Source of the DNA: Vicinamibacterales bacterium
Lineage (GTDB): Bacteria; Acidobacteriota; Vicinamibacteria; Vicinamibacterales; 2-12-FULL-66-21
DNA: 64,000 nucleotides
Assembly (NCBI GenBank): GCA_035699745.1
Contig: DASSPH010000050.1
Location: 1-64,000, forward strand
Reading direction: 5' to 3'
Shown here: positions 51,311-59,804 of the stretch, in pieces
Numbering within the stretch: position 1 is the stretch's first letter
Layout: every line of letters starts with the position of its first letter
Notes under the pieces: generated by a model
What the model saw: only the letters and a program-made list of their open reading frames with translations
What the model was told of the DNA's origin: nothing
The model's database searches: none
Made by a program: the position numbers and the translations under genes

Positions 51311-52516
51311 CTACCTGGCCGGCTTCCGGCTCTCGTTCCAGTAGATCTTGATGTTGCGCGTCGCACGGCCCGACGCCGCGATGTCGGGGAGGCCGTCCCG
51401 ATTGAAATCCGCGACGACGAGATCTTCAGTATCCATCCCGCCGGCGTCGATCATCGTCTTTGCCGCGAGGCTGCCGTCCCGGTTCACGACGTAGATCGCG
51501 AGCCCCGGTTGACCGCGGCGCCAGCCGACCGCCAGTTCCTCGCTGCCGTCGCCGTCGAAGTCGGCCCAGCCGAGGGCGTGCCCCTCCGTCAGTCCGGTTT
51601 CGATGGTCGTCCTGGACCAGCGCGCTGCGCCCGGCGTCTCGACGTACACCGCGACGCCCGCGCCGTGCCACGGTTCGACCGTGGCGAGCATGCGGCGTCC
51701 GCCGACGCGCCCCAGCTTCACTTCGCCCGGCGAGCCCTCCCCGATGACCGTCCGCGTCCAGGCGCCGTCGCCGGCGCGCTTCCACAGCAGGAGTCCTTCG
51801 TGCGCGGCGGTGACTAGCTCCTCCCGCGAATCCGCATCGGCGTTCATCACCAGGAAGTTGTGCTGGATGTGATTCACTTCGCCGGCGACTTCCATCGGCC
51901 ACGGATCGCTGCGCGGATTGGCCGGCGGCCGGAAGACGAGCAGGCGCGCGGCCGGGCCTTCTGCCCCCTTCGCCCCCTTGCCGTGCAGCGGCGCCGCGAT
52001 CAGCTCGCGCCGGCCGTCGCCGTCGACGTCGGCCCACCGGATGCGGTGCAGCGTCGGCTCGGCGCCGATCGGGAACATCTCCCAGGACGGCTGCGTCCCG
52101 GGCGGGTTCTGCTTCACCCACTGCAGCGTGCCCGTGTTCTGACGCGTCCACCCCGCGGCGAGCGCGATGTCGAGACGGCCGTCGCCGTCGATGTCGTGCG
52201 GCGCAATCGCGACGTTGTCGGCGGTCGTCGCGCCGGCGGGCAGAATGACCGTCCGCGTCCAGGACGGCGCCTCGAACCACACCAGCTCGGTGGCGTTGAT
52301 GGCGACGATGTCGACCTGCTTGTCGGCGTTGATGTCGGCGGCGGCGATCGCGTAGCCGATGCCGAACTCCCTGGCGATCTCCTGCTCGCGGAACTTCAGC
52401 GATGGCGCGGGTGTGACGCCGGACGACTGGGCCGCCTCCAGAGCGGCGAGTGCGGCAATCGCGGCGCCGAACGCGGCGGCAGTGAAACGGGCGGCGCGTG
52501 CATTCGAGGACTGCAT
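51311..52516 (-). CDS. secreted FG-GAP/VCBS repeat protein
   Basis: 401 residues. The signal peptide (FTAAAFGAAIAALAALEAAQ) is followed by seven to eight FG-GAP-type repeats: AAADINADKQVDIVAIN, APHDIDGDGRLDIALAAGWT, RWADVDGDGRRELIAAPL, LGWADFDGDGSEELAVGW and VADFNRDGLPDIAASG. It ends IKIYWNESRKPAR. The fold is a calcium-stabilised propeller; secreted lectin-like or binding role is inferred. The ATG at 52516 is chosen because TACACT ends 8 nt upstream and the signal peptide starts there. Confidence 0.85.
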   Translation of the reverse strand: MQSSNARAARFTAAAFGAAIAALAALEAAQSSGVTPAPSLKFREQEIAREFGIGYAIAAADINADKQVDIVAINATELVWFEAPSWTRTVILPAGATTADNVAIAPHDIDGDGRLDIALAAGWTRQNTGTLQWVKQNPPGTQPSWEMFPIGAEPTLHRIRWADVDGDGRRELIAAPLHGKGAKGAEGPAARLLVFRPPANPRSDPWPMEVAGEVNHIQHNFLVMNADADSREELVTAAHEGLLLWKRAGDGAWTRTVIGEGSPGEVKLGRVGGRRMLATVEPWHGAGVAVYVETPGAARWSRTTIETGLTEGHALGWADFDGDGSEELAVGWRRGQPGLAIYVVNRDGSLAAKTMIDAGGMDTEDLVVADFNRDGLPDIAASGRATRNIKIYWNESRKPAR

Positions 52517-52524
52517 GGGCCGCC

Positions 52525-52530
52525 AGTGTA
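52525..52530 (-). promoter_or_regulatory. -10 hexamer of a probable leaderless transcript (left-facing)
   Basis: TACACT, 8 nt before the minus-strand ATG at 52516. Confidence 0.45.
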
Positions 52531-52545
52531 AACCATCGCGCGCGC

Positions 52546-52551
52546 TATGAT
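52546..52551 (+). promoter_or_regulatory. -10 hexamer of a probable leaderless transcript (right-facing)
   Basis: TATGAT, 8 nt before the ATG at 52560. The divergent starts are only 43 nt apart, repeating the arrangement at 24031/24064. Confidence 0.45.
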
Positions 52552-52559
52552 CGGCGCCT

Positions 52560-53510
52560 ATGCTGCGGGCCCTCGTGGTTCTCTCCCTCATCATCGCACC
52601 TGGACCGGGCCCTGCTCCGCCGCAAGAGCGCTGGCCGAACCCATGGATCGTGGTACGGCCGGCAGGCGTCTATCTGTTCCCGCAGTACGGCGGATTCGGA
52701 GGCCTCTTCCCCGCCGAGCGACTGCGGGCCGCCGTGCGGGAGCTGCCGGCGGATGTCTGGCGTGACGGCCGCGTCGTCGCGCTCGAGGAGATGGCGTTCC
52801 TGCCGGCAGACGAGGAGCGGCTCGCGCAGAACGTCGCGAAGACCGTCGCGATTCTCGCCGAGCTCGATATTGCGGTTCACCGGCGTCCGCGGGCCGCCGC
52901 GACAGTCGAGCATGCGGAGATGATCGAACGCGAGAATGGCATGGGTAGTTTTCCGCCGCGCCTGCTCGAAGAAGCGCTGGCGGCGTCGCATCAGGCGGCC
53001 GCTGCGGCGCCCACGTCGCAGCGGACGCTCGTCTATCGGGTCCGACTGCTCGAAATCAAGGCGCGCCGTACAACCGATCGTCGACGACGCGCCGCGTTGA
53101 GGCAGGAGGCGGAGAACCTGTGGCGCCGTGCGGTTGCGCTGCGGCTGGCGCCGCAGACTCCCGCGCCGCCGGGCGCCCCGGATCTCAGCGCGGCGATCTT
53201 CGGCGAATCCTTCAAGGACACAGTTCGACGGCTGCGCGCGATCGAGGATACGAGACGGCTCTATCCGCGCCCCGTGTCCTACTGGAGTCTGGATCCCGTC
53301 TATGCGAATGCCCCGGCGGCGGCGCCGCTCGGACACATCGTGATCGGGCCGGATGGCGTCGTCATGAACGCGGAGATGATCCGCGGCGAGCGTCAGGTCG
53401 AGCGGGCGGTGCTCGAGGCCGCACGGCTCCGCTTCTTCACCCCGCCGCTCGTGAACGAGCGCGCCGTCGCCTGGGTCCAGCTCATCGCGTTTCCCGCGAA
53501 GGCGCCGTGA
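52560..53510 (+). CDS. secreted protein with TonB-C-like domain
   Basis: 316 residues. A short signal peptide (LVVLSLIIAPGPGPAP) is followed by a segment of unknown fold, a helical middle (RLLEEALAASHQAAAAAPTS, LEIKARRTTDRRRRAALRQE; tetratricopeptide-like) and a C-terminal part with GHIVIGPDGVVMNAEMIRG, VERAVLEAARLRFFTPPLVN and VAWVQLIAFPA. That last part matches the strand-helix-strand plan of a TonB C-terminal domain. Energy transduction is doubtful because no N-terminal membrane anchor is retained. No gene partner is visible. Confidence 0.65.
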   Translation: MLRALVVLSLIIAPGPGPAPPQERWPNPWIVVRPAGVYLFPQYGGFGGLFPAERLRAAVRELPADVWRDGRVVALEEMAFLPADEERLAQNVAKTVAILAELDIAVHRRPRAAATVEHAEMIERENGMGSFPPRLLEEALAASHQAAAAAPTSQRTLVYRVRLLEIKARRTTDRRRRAALRQEAENLWRRAVALRLAPQTPAPPGAPDLSAAIFGESFKDTVRRLRAIEDTRRLYPRPVSYWSLDPVYANAPAAAPLGHIVIGPDGVVMNAEMIRGERQVERAVLEAARLRFFTPPLVNERAVAWVQLIAFPAKAP

Positions 53511-53528
53511 ACGACGGCGCGTGAACGG

Positions 53529-54212
53529 CTACGCGCGTCCGCGCTGCCGGCGGCGCCGGGCGATCAGTCCGGCGGCGCCGGTGCCGAGCAGCAGCAGCGA
53601 CGCCGGCTCCGGCGTCGGCGCGGCCGCCTCGAACTGGTAGGTGAGGCGCGTCACGTCGAACAGCGTGTTCCCCTGACCATCTCCGTTCGGCACCGCGGTG
53701 AACTGCGCGGTGACCGTGCCGGAGCCGAAGACCGAGGCGGTGAACAACGGCGGTCCCACGGCGGTGAGCGGGTTCGACGCGTAGTTGTCGATGGTGCCCA
53801 TCATCGAGAACGGCGCCGTGAGAATCAGGTTCGACGGGGAGAGAATCGCCGTGCTGAACGACGGGCCAGTGAATTCCAGGTTGGCGTTGAGGAACGTCGC
53901 CGGGTAGGTCACGCCTTCGAACGTCCCCGGCTGACCGCTGTAGACCGCAGCGGTGTACCGATCGCCGAAGTCGACCGTCACCGGATTGGCGTCGCTGCAG
54001 GGCCTGCAGTTCAGGAAGATCGTCGATACGCTCCCCGAGTCGCCGCTGCCGGCCAGCGCCAGGCCGTCGCCCGTGAAGGTGAACGACGAGCCCGGCAGGT
54101 ACCCGGTGAGCTGCCCGCCGGTGATTTGAATCGGATCGGCGAACGCCGGAGCGGAAGCGAGCGCCCCAAGAACGACAGTACACGCCACACATCGGACGGC
54201 ACGTTGCCACAT
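53529..54212 (-). CDS. PEP-CTERM sorting domain protein
   Basis: 227 residues. Signal peptide (VVLGALASAPAFADP), beta-rich body starting PIQITGGQLTGYLPGSSFTF, and the PEP-CTERM tail TPEPASLLLLGTGAAGLIAR followed by RRRQRG. The tail directs processing by an exosortase and release to the surface or exopolysaccharide; no exosortase gene is in this window. GGAGGT lies 6 nt before the ATG. It is paralogous to the next gene, with matching starts (ADPIxxTGG) and tails, so the two arose by tandem duplication. Confidence 0.88.
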   Translation of the reverse strand: MWQRAVRCVACTVVLGALASAPAFADPIQITGGQLTGYLPGSSFTFTGDGLALAGSGDSGSVSTIFLNCRPCSDANPVTVDFGDRYTAAVYSGQPGTFEGVTYPATFLNANLEFTGPSFSTAILSPSNLILTAPFSMMGTIDNYASNPLTAVGPPLFTASVFGSGTVTAQFTAVPNGDGQGNTLFDVTRLTYQFEAAAPTPEPASLLLLGTGAAGLIARRRRQRGRA

Positions 54213-54247
54213 ACGAGGACCTCCGCTCCGGCGCTATGCAACGGTGG

Positions 54248-54931
54248 CTACGTGGGCCGTTTCGATCCCTGGCGGTATCGCCTCAGCATCATGCCGGCGA
54301 CGCCGGTGCCGAAGAGAAGGAGGCTGGCCGGCTCGGGGGTCGCTGCCGGCGCCGCCGGGGCGAACGCGTAGACGATCGGCGATTCGACCGAGCTGTAGAA
54401 GCCGGTGGCGGCGTTGAACGTCTTGGTTTGCGTCGCGGTGCCATTGCCGAAGACGTCGATGCTGAACAGGAGCGCGCCGAAGTCGCGTCCGGTCGGACCG
54501 GACGGCGCGTAGCCCTGGATGGCCCCTGTCATCGTGAACGGCACGGTGAACGTGGTCTCGCCGCTGCCACCGGGGCGTGGCTGCACGACGAACGGCTGCG
54601 TGGTGAACGTCAGCCCGCCGTCGAGCAGCGCCGGGCCGGTGAACCCGTCCGCCATCTGCGCGAGCGCACCGGAAATGGTGGCGAAGGAGAAGGTGCCGTC
54701 GAGCGTCGCGGTCGTGCCGACCTGCCCGGGTCCCCCCGACGTGGAACTGTACCCCTCGCCCGCGATCCGCAGCCCTTCGCCGGTCAGGCTGACGAAGGAC
54801 GGGTTGAACGACAGCGACCCGCTGGTCGAGCCGCCCGTGACGAGGATCGGGTCTGCATGGACAACGGCAGGGAGCAACCAGAGTAAAACCGCACACACCG
54901 GCGCCGCTCTCAGGGCCTGGAACACACGCAT
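54248..54931 (-). CDS. PEP-CTERM sorting domain protein (tandem paralogue)
   Basis: 227 residues, the same length as its neighbour. Signal peptide (APVCAVLLWLLPAVVHADP), beta-rich body with ILVTGGSTSGSLSFNPSFVS and FTVPFTMTGAIQGYAPSGPT, and tail ATPEPASLLLFGTGVAGMML followed by RRYRQG. The ATG at 54931 has GGAGGT 6 nt upstream, the same initiation context as the paralogue, and is far better than any upstream start. Shared segments such as the PFTMTG/PFSMMG strand support duplication. Substrate of an exosortase encoded elsewhere. Confidence 0.87.
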   Translation of the reverse strand: MRVFQALRAAPVCAVLLWLLPAVVHADPILVTGGSTSGSLSFNPSFVSLTGEGLRIAGEGYSSTSGGPGQVGTTATLDGTFSFATISGALAQMADGFTGPALLDGGLTFTTQPFVVQPRPGGSGETTFTVPFTMTGAIQGYAPSGPTGRDFGALLFSIDVFGNGTATQTKTFNAATGFYSSVESPIVYAFAPAAPAATPEPASLLLFGTGVAGMMLRRYRQGSKRPT

Positions 54932-55044
54932 GTTGGGACCTCCGGCGGCGGCGATGCAAGCCGCCGTGCCTGGTCCGTTTACGCGGGACGCGACAACGGC
55001 CGCGGTCCGGCGTTTCGCCGAGCTCGGCCATCGGCGTCGGCCGG

Positions 55045-55650
55045 TCACTTGCTGTTCAGGATGGTGAGCGCCTGATCGAACGCCTGCTTGAGCGTCGGAA
55101 GCTCGGCGAGCTCGATCGAGGTCACCACCGGATCCAGCAGGCCGGTCGACAGGTAGGCGCGCGGAATGCGGGCGGACTGGCGGATCGCCAGCCGGAACCC
55201 GCCGGACGTGGTGAACGACAATTCGGTTGCCTGACGATCGTCGTGGTTCCACTTCTCCGCCAGCTCCGCCATCGAGGTCAGACCGCGCGAGAGCGCCTGC
55301 AGCTCATCGAAATCGATGTAACTCGTCCCCTCTTGCCGGCCGCGAGTCTCCGGGTCTCTCACCTGCACCCGCAGCCCTTTCAGCCGCGCCCGCGAGCCGA
55401 CCGCCTCCACCACGAGCGCGTCGATCCGCATGTTCGGGCCGAAGCGCATGTCGATGCGGTAGTAGTCGGCGACGAGAACCAGATTCGGGGTGGTCAGCAG
55501 CGTCTCGATGCGCGTCGGGACGATCGCCTCGAGGGCCATCGGCGCCGGCCGTGGTCCGGCCGCCTGGGCAAAGACGCCCGCCGCATCGAACGAAACGGCG
55601 GTGAGAGGCAGCACGACGAGGGTGAACCCGCGAAGCAACAGGGTGCGCAT
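55045..55650 (-). CDS. uncharacterised secreted protein
   Basis: 201 residues. Signal peptide (GFTLVVLPLTAVSFDAAGVF), then mixed alpha/beta sequence with LVLVADYYRIDMRFGPNMRI, DALVVEAVGSRARLKGLRVQ, SYIDFDELQALSRGL and LKQAFDQALTILNSK. No family is recognised. The ATG at 55650 has GGAGA 5 nt upstream; sequence further upstream in frame does not look coding. It lies head to head with another secreted protein, 133 nt apart. Confidence 0.65.
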   Translation of the reverse strand: MRTLLLRGFTLVVLPLTAVSFDAAGVFAQAAGPRPAPMALEAIVPTRIETLLTTPNLVLVADYYRIDMRFGPNMRIDALVVEAVGSRARLKGLRVQVRDPETRGRQEGTSYIDFDELQALSRGLTSMAELAEKWNHDDRQATELSFTTSGGFRLAIRQSARIPRAYLSTGLLDPVVTSIELAELPTLKQAFDQALTILNSK

Positions 55651-55783
55651 CAGCGTCTCCTCGCGGCAGCCACTGGCATGGCGGCTCCGATTGTACTGCC
55701 GCTGGTGCGGCTGTTGCACGTCACAGCCGCCGCCGGAGAGCCGTCCGGCGGAACCCGTGGGCGCGATCAATGAAGGAGGAACC

Positions 55784-56410
55784 ATGATGAAAGTCAGCTT
55801 CGCTCTGGCGATGACCTTGTGCGCCGCCGCCCTGACCGCGGCGCCGCCGGCGCAGCCTTCGGCGGAGGACGAAGTCGTCGTCCCGCAGAGCGATGGCCAC
55901 TCGGGGTTGTGCGAACCGTTCGACTGCGCCACCCGCATCCAGCAGATCTTCGATGCGTCCACGTTCCCGTCGAGCATGCGCATCGACGCGCTCGAGCTGT
56001 TCAACGACGCCACGCAGTCCGCCGAGAGTTTCGTCGAGCCCGCGCACTACCAGGTGTACTTGTCCACCACCCGGGCCTCCTCCGCGACGCTGAGCGCCGA
56101 CATGGACCAGAACGTCGGGCCGAACGCGCGGCTGGTCGCCGAGTTCACCGTCTCGGACTTCAGCACGTTCTTCACCGGTGCGTTCCGCATTCCCCTCGCC
56201 GCGCCGTTCGTGTACGCGCGCAACGCCGGCAACCTGCTGCTCGAAATCCGCAAGGACCAGACCGCCAATTACGGCGACGGCACGATCTACGTCGACGGCA
56301 GCGTACAGGCGGCAGGCGTGGCGCTCGCGACCGACCAGTTCGGAGTCCAGCCGTCCGTGGGGATGTCGGTCGGCTTCGTGGGACAGATCATCGGCCCGCC
56401 CGAGCGGTAG
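55784..56410 (+). CDS. uncharacterised secreted beta-rich protein
   Basis: 208 residues. Signal peptide (VSFALAMTLCAAALTAAPPA), then VVVPQSDGHSGLCEPFDCAT with a Cys pair, RIQQIFDASTFPSSMRIDAL, and strands such as YQVYLSTTRASSATLS, FSTFFTGAFRIPLAAPFVY and NAGNLLLEIRKDQTANYGDG. It looks like the secreted beta-sandwich proteins that often carry PEP-CTERM tails, but no tail is present here. Two adjacent ATGs (55784, 55787) follow AAGGAGGA, so either may be used. Confidence 0.68.
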   Translation: MMKVSFALAMTLCAAALTAAPPAQPSAEDEVVVPQSDGHSGLCEPFDCATRIQQIFDASTFPSSMRIDALELFNDATQSAESFVEPAHYQVYLSTTRASSATLSADMDQNVGPNARLVAEFTVSDFSTFFTGAFRIPLAAPFVYARNAGNLLLEIRKDQTANYGDGTIYVDGSVQAAGVALATDQFGVQPSVGMSVGFVGQIIGPPER

Positions 56411-56451
56411 CCGCAGCGAACCCTGCTCCTTCGGGCCTCGCCGCTCGCGGT

Positions 56452-57291
56452 TCAGCGCGGCGCGGCCGGCAGCCGCTCCGCCGGAATCCCGAGCGCGAGC
56501 GCGATGTCGCGCAGCGACGTCTGGATGATGCGCACGTTGCGCGGACCGGTTCGCAGCAGCTGCTTCTGCGCGCCGCTCAATCCTTCCAGCGACGGGTCGG
56601 CGAATCCGTAACCGATGCCGCGCGGTTCCATCCGCGCCGCGCCGTCGACGATCGGCGTGCGCAGGAGCGACACGATCGCGCGCTCGAGCGTCCGGTCGAA
56701 CGGCGTGTCCGGGTATCCGAGTTCGTGATAGGCCTCGTCGAACCGCGGCTTCAGCGTGGCATAGACGCGCGAGGCGCCCGCCGCATCGATCGACGCCGCC
56801 ACGTCCGCCAGGTAGTCGTAGCGCTGGTAGCTGCGCGGACTGATCTGCACGTCGGGTCCGCGGGCAATGATTTCGAATCCCGAGGCCGGCCGCAGCGCCG
56901 GGAACCGGGACGCGGGCGTCGCGCCGCTGGCGACGTTCTCGATGGCCACCGTCATCGTCCGGATCAGGCCGTCGGTGGCGAGCCAGGCGGCAATGCGCGG
57001 ATGCGACGTGATCTGCTTCACCAGTTCGCGCACGACCGGATCGCTGCGATCGAGCGGCGGGACGTCGATCGGCGCCGCCTCCCCTCCCAGCGGCCGCACC
57101 AGTGTGCCGGGCGACGCCTGCCGCGCGGCGGGCGCCGGCGCGTCACGACGCGTCCGGCCGGCCACGAGGTACAGCGCGGCTGCGGTGGCAACCGCCAGCG
57201 CGGCGACAACGACCCACAACCACCACGAGCGCTCCGGCCTGCGCTCGAACGAGTCGTCGGCAGCCTTCACTACGTCGAAGTCGTCGTCCAT
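56452..57291 (-). CDS. DUF3014 membrane-anchored protein
   Basis: 279 residues. After a polar N-terminus comes one helix (SWWLWVVVAALAVATAAALYLV), then a Pro/Ala linker and the DUF3014 domain: PPLDRSDPVVRELVKQITSH, RIAAWLATDGLIRTMTVAIE NVA-type sequence, SYQRYDYLADVAASID, ATLKPRFDEAYHELGYPD and FADPSLEGLSGAQKQLLRTG. The domain is predicted periplasmic and its function is unknown. The start is ATG 57291. It diverges from the outer-membrane barrel gene with 80 nt between. Confidence 0.85.
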   Translation of the reverse strand: MDDDFDVVKAADDSFERRPERSWWLWVVVAALAVATAAALYLVAGRTRRDAPAPAARQASPGTLVRPLGGEAAPIDVPPLDRSDPVVRELVKQITSHPRIAAWLATDGLIRTMTVAIENVASGATPASRFPALRPASGFEIIARGPDVQISPRSYQRYDYLADVAASIDAAGASRVYATLKPRFDEAYHELGYPDTPFDRTLERAIVSLLRTPIVDGAARMEPRGIGYGFADPSLEGLSGAQKQLLRTGPRNVRIIQTSLRDIALALGIPAERLPAAPR

Positions 57292-57332
57292 GACGGTAAG
57301 ACGTCTCTTACTTTACCCTGGCTCTGATGCAT

Positions 57333-57375
57333 TAGGATGAGCCCGGTGACCGGACCACTGGAGCATCGCCCATGA
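57333..57375 (+). other. possible leaderless 9-codon mini-ORF ahead of the barrel gene
   Basis: TAGGAT (57333-57338) ends 7 nt before GTG 57346. The frame encodes VTGPLEHRP and stops with TGA at 57373-57375, overlapping the ATG of the barrel gene in an ATGA junction. The arrangement suggests coupled translation, but nine codons could arise by chance. Confidence 0.3.
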
Positions 57376-58010
57376 TGTCTGCGCTGTCTCGCACCGGCCT
57401 CGGTTGCACGCTCGCCGCCGCGGCGCTCCTCATCCCGCCGTGCGCCGTCTCCGCGCAGGAGGTCGGCGTCAAGGCCGGCCTCAATGCCGCCTCGCTCACG
57501 CCGGAGGAGGACGAAGACCCGGATACCTCGCGCCGCCTCGGCGTCGCCGCCGGGGTGTGGGTGCGGCTCCTGCGCGCGAGCCGCGTGTCGTTCCAGATCG
57601 AAGCGCTGTTCTCGGAAAAGGGGGTGGTGTACGAGGCGCTGCCGGGGACCGTCGACTCGTACAACGTCCGGCTGCGCTACTTCGAAGTGCCCCTGCTCGC
57701 CCGCGCCGATTTCGGGCGGTCCGGCTCCACGGTCCATCCGTTCGTCGTCGCCGGCATCGCCCCCGCGGTCAAGTTATCCGCGCGCGTCACCTTCCAGTTG
57801 GAAGGGGCGGACCAGCGCCGCGACGTCGATGACGCGATCTATGCCGGAGATGTCGGACTGGCTGCCGGATTCGGCGTCGCGCTCCGCCGCGCGCTGATCG
57901 AGGCGCGCTACACGCACGGCCTGCGTCATATCAACACGGATGACAACGGCGACGAAGACCGGATCAAGAACCGCGTCTTCACCCTGGCGATCGGGTTCCG
58001 CGTGCGGTAA
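57372..58010 (+). CDS. small outer-membrane beta-barrel (PorT-like), paralogue of 48075-48698
   Basis: 212 residues. Signal peptide (GCTLAAAALLIPPCAVSAQE), then barrel strands: VGVKAGLNAASLTPEEDEDP, RVSFQIEALFSEKGVVYEAL, VRLRYFEVPLLARADFGRSG, VHPFVVAGIAPAVKLSARVT, GLAAGFGVALRRALIEARYT and a final strand IGFRVR. Strand order and the GVKAGxN start match the other barrel gene in this window. The last residue is Arg rather than Phe, so the usual terminal aromatic BAM signal is shifted (FRVR). Its ligand or role is unknown. Confidence 0.82.
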   Translation: MMSALSRTGLGCTLAAAALLIPPCAVSAQEVGVKAGLNAASLTPEEDEDPDTSRRLGVAAGVWVRLLRASRVSFQIEALFSEKGVVYEALPGTVDSYNVRLRYFEVPLLARADFGRSGSTVHPFVVAGIAPAVKLSARVTFQLEGADQRRDVDDAIYAGDVGLAAGFGVALRRALIEARYTHGLRHINTDDNGDEDRIKNRVFTLAIGFRVR

Positions 58011-58052
58011 TGCCGGCGCGCGGAAATCCCGCGCGGTCCGCAGCCGCAGACG

Positions 58053-58058
58053 TATAAT
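58053..58058 (+). promoter_or_regulatory. -10 element before the Big_2-like lipoprotein gene
   Basis: TATAAT; a leader of about 30 nt including GGGGGAGAG would precede the ATG at 58095. Confidence 0.45.
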
Positions 58059-58094
58059 CCACGTGCCATTGGGTCGGCTGATTGGGGGAGAGAA

Positions 58095-58886
58095 ATGCAC
58101 GTCCTCAGACTCGCCGGGCCTGTCCTGATGCTTGCCGCCGCCCTCGGCTGCGGAAGCAAGCCGAATCCCGCAGCGCCGACCGCGCCCGCGGGTCCTTCCA
58201 TCTCCAGTCTGGTCATCAACGGAGCCGATTACCTGCTGACCGGCGGGGCCGCCGCCTACACCGCGACCGTGACCCTGTCTGACGGCTCCAGCCGATCGGT
58301 CACGCCGTCGTGGACCAGCAGCGACACGCGGGTCGCCGCGGTTGCCGGCGCAGGACGCCTCGAGGCCCTGGCGCACGGCGCGATCGCGCTGACGGCGGTT
58401 CACGAGGGATTCAGCGCGTCGAAGACCGTGCACATCGTCAATGACTACGGCGGAAGCTGGTCGGGCCGGTACGTGATCAACGTGTGCAGGGACTCGGGCG
58501 TGTTTGCGGATGGGATCGTCGGCGGCGGCTACGTCGACGTGCCGTGGTGCCGCGCGCTCAACAAGGTTGGCTCGGAGCACGCCTTCGCATTCACCATCGC
58601 GCAAAGCGGATCCGACTACGGCGCAATTCGCGCGACGTTCGGGCCCGACGCGGGGTCGATCTCCGGTTCGGTGACGGCCGACGGCCGCCTCAATCTGGAC
58701 GGCACCCTCGCGCTGCTGGATTGGTACGGCGACCACTTCGGCGATCTGCGCTTCAGCGGATGGAACACCACGCTCGACGGAGCCGCCCGCATGAGCGGCC
58801 GCTGGGCGCAGGACTACACGATGCGAGGCCAGCCGGGCAGCGCCTACGAGGAAGTCGAACTGCTGACGATGACACGCACGCGTTAG
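58095..58886 (+). CDS. lipoprotein with Big_2-like domain
   Basis: 263 residues. Lipoprotein signal (GPVLMLAAALGCGSKPNPAA) with a Pro/Ala linker. Residues about 35-115 form an Ig-like Big_2 domain (ISSLVINGADYLLTGGAAAY, LSDGSSRSVTPSWTSSDTRV, GRLEALAHGAIALTAVHEGF). The C-terminal part begins YGGSWSGRYVINVCRDSGVF and is a beta-barrel-like domain seen in acidobacterial lipoproteins of unknown function. It has its own TATAAT and a good Shine-Dalgarno. A surface or outer-membrane location is likely. Confidence 0.8.
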   Translation: MHVLRLAGPVLMLAAALGCGSKPNPAAPTAPAGPSISSLVINGADYLLTGGAAAYTATVTLSDGSSRSVTPSWTSSDTRVAAVAGAGRLEALAHGAIALTAVHEGFSASKTVHIVNDYGGSWSGRYVINVCRDSGVFADGIVGGGYVDVPWCRALNKVGSEHAFAFTIAQSGSDYGAIRATFGPDAGSISGSVTADGRLNLDGTLALLDWYGDHFGDLRFSGWNTTLDGAARMSGRWAQDYTMRGQPGSAYEEVELLTMTRTR

Positions 58887-58948
58887 AAGACGAAGACGGA
58901 AGACGAAAACCCCTCTCCCATCGCGTCGATCGGCTCCCGCTTCTCCCG

Positions 58949-59677
58949 CTATCGCGTCATCGAAGCCCTCGGGTATGCCGCAGGCGAGAGTCGTGGTTTC
59001 CCACGGCGGCGCCTGCGGCAGCGCGCCGCGATCCACGCCGCGCCGGATCCCAGCAGCAGCAGCGAGCCGGGTTCCGGCGTCGAGGCAACGTCGTTGAACG
59101 AATAGTCGACGTAGTCGAGGAAGGTGCCTGAACCCAGATTCCCGAAGCCCGCGACGGCGCCGAGCGGGCTCGAACCGCCGCCGGCCAGCTGGATGGAGAA
59201 CAGCGGCGCGCCGGTCCGGCTCGGATCCGCGAACCCGGTGAGCGTGCCCGTGAAGGTGAAGGGGCTGAAGGCCGGCACGATGACCGTCTCGTCGAGCCCG
59301 GGCGGCTGCGGCTGCACGTCAGGGACGATCACCGAACCCGCGGCGAACTGCAGCGAGCCCGTGTAGTAGACGGTCCCCCATGACTGTCCGTCGATCGTCG
59401 CCGCTCCCGCTCCCCAGTTGCCGATCGTCACATTCGAACTGAGGTTGAGCGAGGTTCCCGGCGTGCACGGGCTGCAGGTCACCACCGGGCCCGCGCCGGC
59501 AGGCAATGCGCCGGTTCCCACCGAGAAGTTCGACCCGACGGCGAAGAACCCGGTATCGTCGCCGCCTGAGCCAAAGAATCCGAACGTCACCAGCCCGACC
59601 GGCTCGGCGAACGCGGCGCTGCTGCTCAAGAGCAATGCGAAGGCGAGTCGCATTCCCAACTTCGGCAATGAAGTCAT
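58949..59677 (-). CDS. PEP-CTERM protein with extended C-terminus
   Basis: 242 residues. Signal peptide (RLAFALLLSSSAAFAEPV), Gly-rich beta body with FGFFGSGGDDTGFFAVGSNF and VVTCSPCTPG, then STPEPGSLLLLGSGAAWIAA, the PEP-CTERM motif and helix. Normally the protein ends a few Arg after the helix; here about 25 more residues follow (RCRRRRRGKPRLSPAAYPRA...), perhaps because the original stop was lost. Whether the tail can still be processed is uncertain. The ATG at 59677 marks the signal peptide. A third PEP-CTERM protein in the window, not closely similar to the tandem pair. Confidence 0.82.
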   Translation of the reverse strand: MTSLPKLGMRLAFALLLSSSAAFAEPVGLVTFGFFGSGGDDTGFFAVGSNFSVGTGALPAGAGPVVTCSPCTPGTSLNLSSNVTIGNWGAGAATIDGQSWGTVYYTGSLQFAAGSVIVPDVQPQPPGLDETVIVPAFSPFTFTGTLTGFADPSRTGAPLFSIQLAGGGSSPLGAVAGFGNLGSGTFLDYVDYSFNDVASTPEPGSLLLLGSGAAWIAARCRRRRRGKPRLSPAAYPRASMTR

Positions 59678-59804
59678 CTTCGTCACCCCGATGGTGCGAC
59701 GGAGCAAGCGCAAGGCCAGCCGGCGTCGCCGAACCCGACCTCGACGTTTGCGCGATGGAACAGCGTGGATGCGGATTGAAAACGGGCGGATAATCCGGGT
59801 TGAG

